Assembly: GCA_035629935.1 (NCBI GenBank) | Contig: DASQLQ010000065.1 | Coordinates: forward strand, 1-14,772 | Length of the DNA stretch: 14,772 nucleotides | DNA from: DASQLQ01 sp035629935 | GTDB taxonomy: Bacteria > Actinomycetota > CADDZG01 > WHSQ01 | Reading direction: 5' to 3' | In this document: piece by piece, positions 14,253-14,772 of the stretch | Position numbering within the stretch: the stretch's first letter is position 1 | Layout: every line of letters begins with the position of its first letter | Program-made: the position numbers and the translations under genes | Notes under the pieces: model-generated | Seen by the model: only the letters and a program-made list of their open reading frames with translations | What the model was told of the DNA's origin: nothing | Databases searched by the model: none

Positions 14253-14602
14253 TTCGCACCTCCGTTTAGTAGGTGGTTCAGTCCAGATGCCAATCGATCC
14301 CATTCCTTGGTGAGCAACGTGAGCCGCTCCTTTCCTTTCTTCGTGATCCCGTAGTACTTGCGCGGGGCGGCCCGTCCCTCTGCCTGCCACGACGCTTCGA
14401 TGTGTCCGGCGTCCTCGAGGCGATGGAGCACCGGATAGAGCGTTCCTTCCTTGATCGAGAGCGAGCCCTCCGTTGCGGCCCCCAGGGAAGTCAGCAGGTC
14501 GTATCCGTAACGGGGTTTCTCCCTGATCAGGGCGAGGACGGCGAGCTCCACCGTGCCGCGCGACAGCTCTCGCTGTGCTGCTGCGCTCTGGTCTTCGGCC
14601 AC
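14249..14602 (-). CDS. PadR-family transcriptional regulator
   Basis: This is a 117-residue repressor of the PadR family. The N-terminal winged helix is clear: RGTVELAVLALIREKPRYGY (15-34), the recognition part SLSIKEGTLYPVLHRLEDAG (47-66), and the wing strands HIEASWQAEGRAAPRKYYGI (67-86). A C-terminal helix (about 87-112) should make the dimer; the short length fits the PadR subgroup with one C-terminal helix. These proteins usually repress their own operon and respond to small molecules, often toxic compounds. The start is GTG at 14602 with AAGGA six bases upstream. The 19-bp perfect palindrome at 14642-14660 lies 40 bases before the start and is the probable operator. The downstream HAAS-RDD membrane protein is its most likely target besides itself. 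Confidence 0.93.
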   Translation of the reverse strand: MAEDQSAAAQRELSRGTVELAVLALIREKPRYGYDLLTSLGAATEGSLSIKEGTLYPVLHRLEDAGHIEASWQAEGRAAPRKYYGITKKGKERLTLLTKEWDRLASGLNHLLNGGAK

Positions 14603-14641
14603 GATTCGTCCTTATCTGTCTAGGTATTCTGAAAGCTACGT

Positions 14642-14660
14642 TACCTTGTGTCACAAGGTA
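14642..14660. promoter_or_regulatory. Perfect 19-bp palindrome, probable PadR operator
   Basis: TACCTTGTGTCACAAGGTA is perfectly symmetrical: nine-base arms around one central base. It lies 40 bases upstream of the PadR start and would overlap the -35/-10 area (weak TACCTT and TAGCTT on the minus strand, 16 bases apart). A second AGGTATT half-copy lies at 14622-14628, repeating the one at 14656-14662. PadR family members bind such dyads next to their own genes, so autoregulation is the simplest reading. Binding itself is inferred. Confidence 0.7.
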
Positions 14661-14703
14661 TTACCACGCAGAGTTCCTGTCAAGCAGTTTCTTTGGGGCT
14701 CGG

Positions 14704-14772
14704 CTAGCTCTTCAGGTCTGAGACGCGGGCGCGTGCGGCCTCGATGCCCGGTGGTGGCGCGAACACGAAGTT
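14704..14772 (-). CDS. C-terminal end of a gene entering from the right edge; unknown product
   Basis: On the minus strand the frame from the window edge reads NFVFAPPPGIEAARARVSDL then two more residues and stops at TAG (14704-14706), giving the last 22 codons of a gene. Codons are G/C-rich at the third position, as in the neighbouring genes, and a stop 101 bases ahead of PadR fits ordinary gene spacing on the same strand. The fragment is too short to name a family. Other frames here are also short, so some doubt remains. Confidence 0.5.
   Translation of the reverse strand, partial: NFVFAPPPGIEAARARVSDLKS

Noticed and set aside
14253..14654. An upstream extension of the HAAS-RDD reading frame through the PadR gene
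   Set aside because: The PadR frame over the same bases is clearly coding; the extension has no recognisable features, and the GTG at 14252 fits translational coupling.
1..14772. tRNA, rRNA, CRISPR arrays, insertion sequences or prophage genes
   Set aside because: No cloverleaf-like sequence, regularly spaced repeats, transposase or integrase motif, or terminal inverted repeat pair was seen on either strand.

Overview
The window looks like a piece of chromosome from a high-GC (roughly 60% or a little more, by eye) bacterium, most likely an actinomycetote and possibly an uncultured lineage such as Acidimicrobiia. The reasons are the heavy use of GTG and TTG starts, strong G/C bias at third codon positions, very tight packing, a PadR gene followed by a DUF1700/HAAS-RDD membrane protein, and a DUF421 gene paired with a single-pass secreted-domain protein. 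No rRNA, tRNA, CRISPR array, insertion sequence or prophage gene was found.

Layout from left to right: (1) a possible partial minus-strand gene at the left edge; (2) a plus-strand cluster at 330-1918 with a single-pass membrane protein, a DUF421/YetF-like membrane protein and a 197-residue protein carrying a nuclease-like D-x-K patch; (3) a minus-strand pair of overlapping alpha/beta-hydrolase-fold genes (3557 down to 1909) whose active-site residues are altered; (4) a divergent plus-strand unit with a possible leaderless 25-codon reading frame, a beta-class N4/N6 DNA methyltransferase with an extra C-terminal nuclease-like domain, and a small overlapping gene of unknown function; (5) a long minus-strand run (11765 down to 5512) encoding a ten-helix FtsX/MacB-type permease, two ABC ATPases and a secreted subtilisin-like protease; (6) a divergent plus-strand AMP-binding acyl-CoA synthetase; (7) a minus-strand PadR regulator plus HAAS-RDD membrane protein, with a perfect 19-bp palindrome upstream as the probable PadR operator; (8) the last 22 codons of a further minus-strand gene at the right edge.

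Functionally the genes fall into independent modules: an envelope pair (DUF421), a hydrolase pair that recalls the two hydrolases associated with exosortase A systems, a possible compact restriction-modification or orphan methylation unit, an export ATPase system next to a secreted protease, lipid or fatty-acid activation, and a self-regulated PadR-membrane protein switch. All three convergent gene junctions overlap through their stop codons and leave no room for ordinary intergenic terminators. The parts I consider closest to undescribed biology are the methyltransferase with its C-terminal domain, short overlapping partner and leader reading frame, and the degenerate hydrolase pair.
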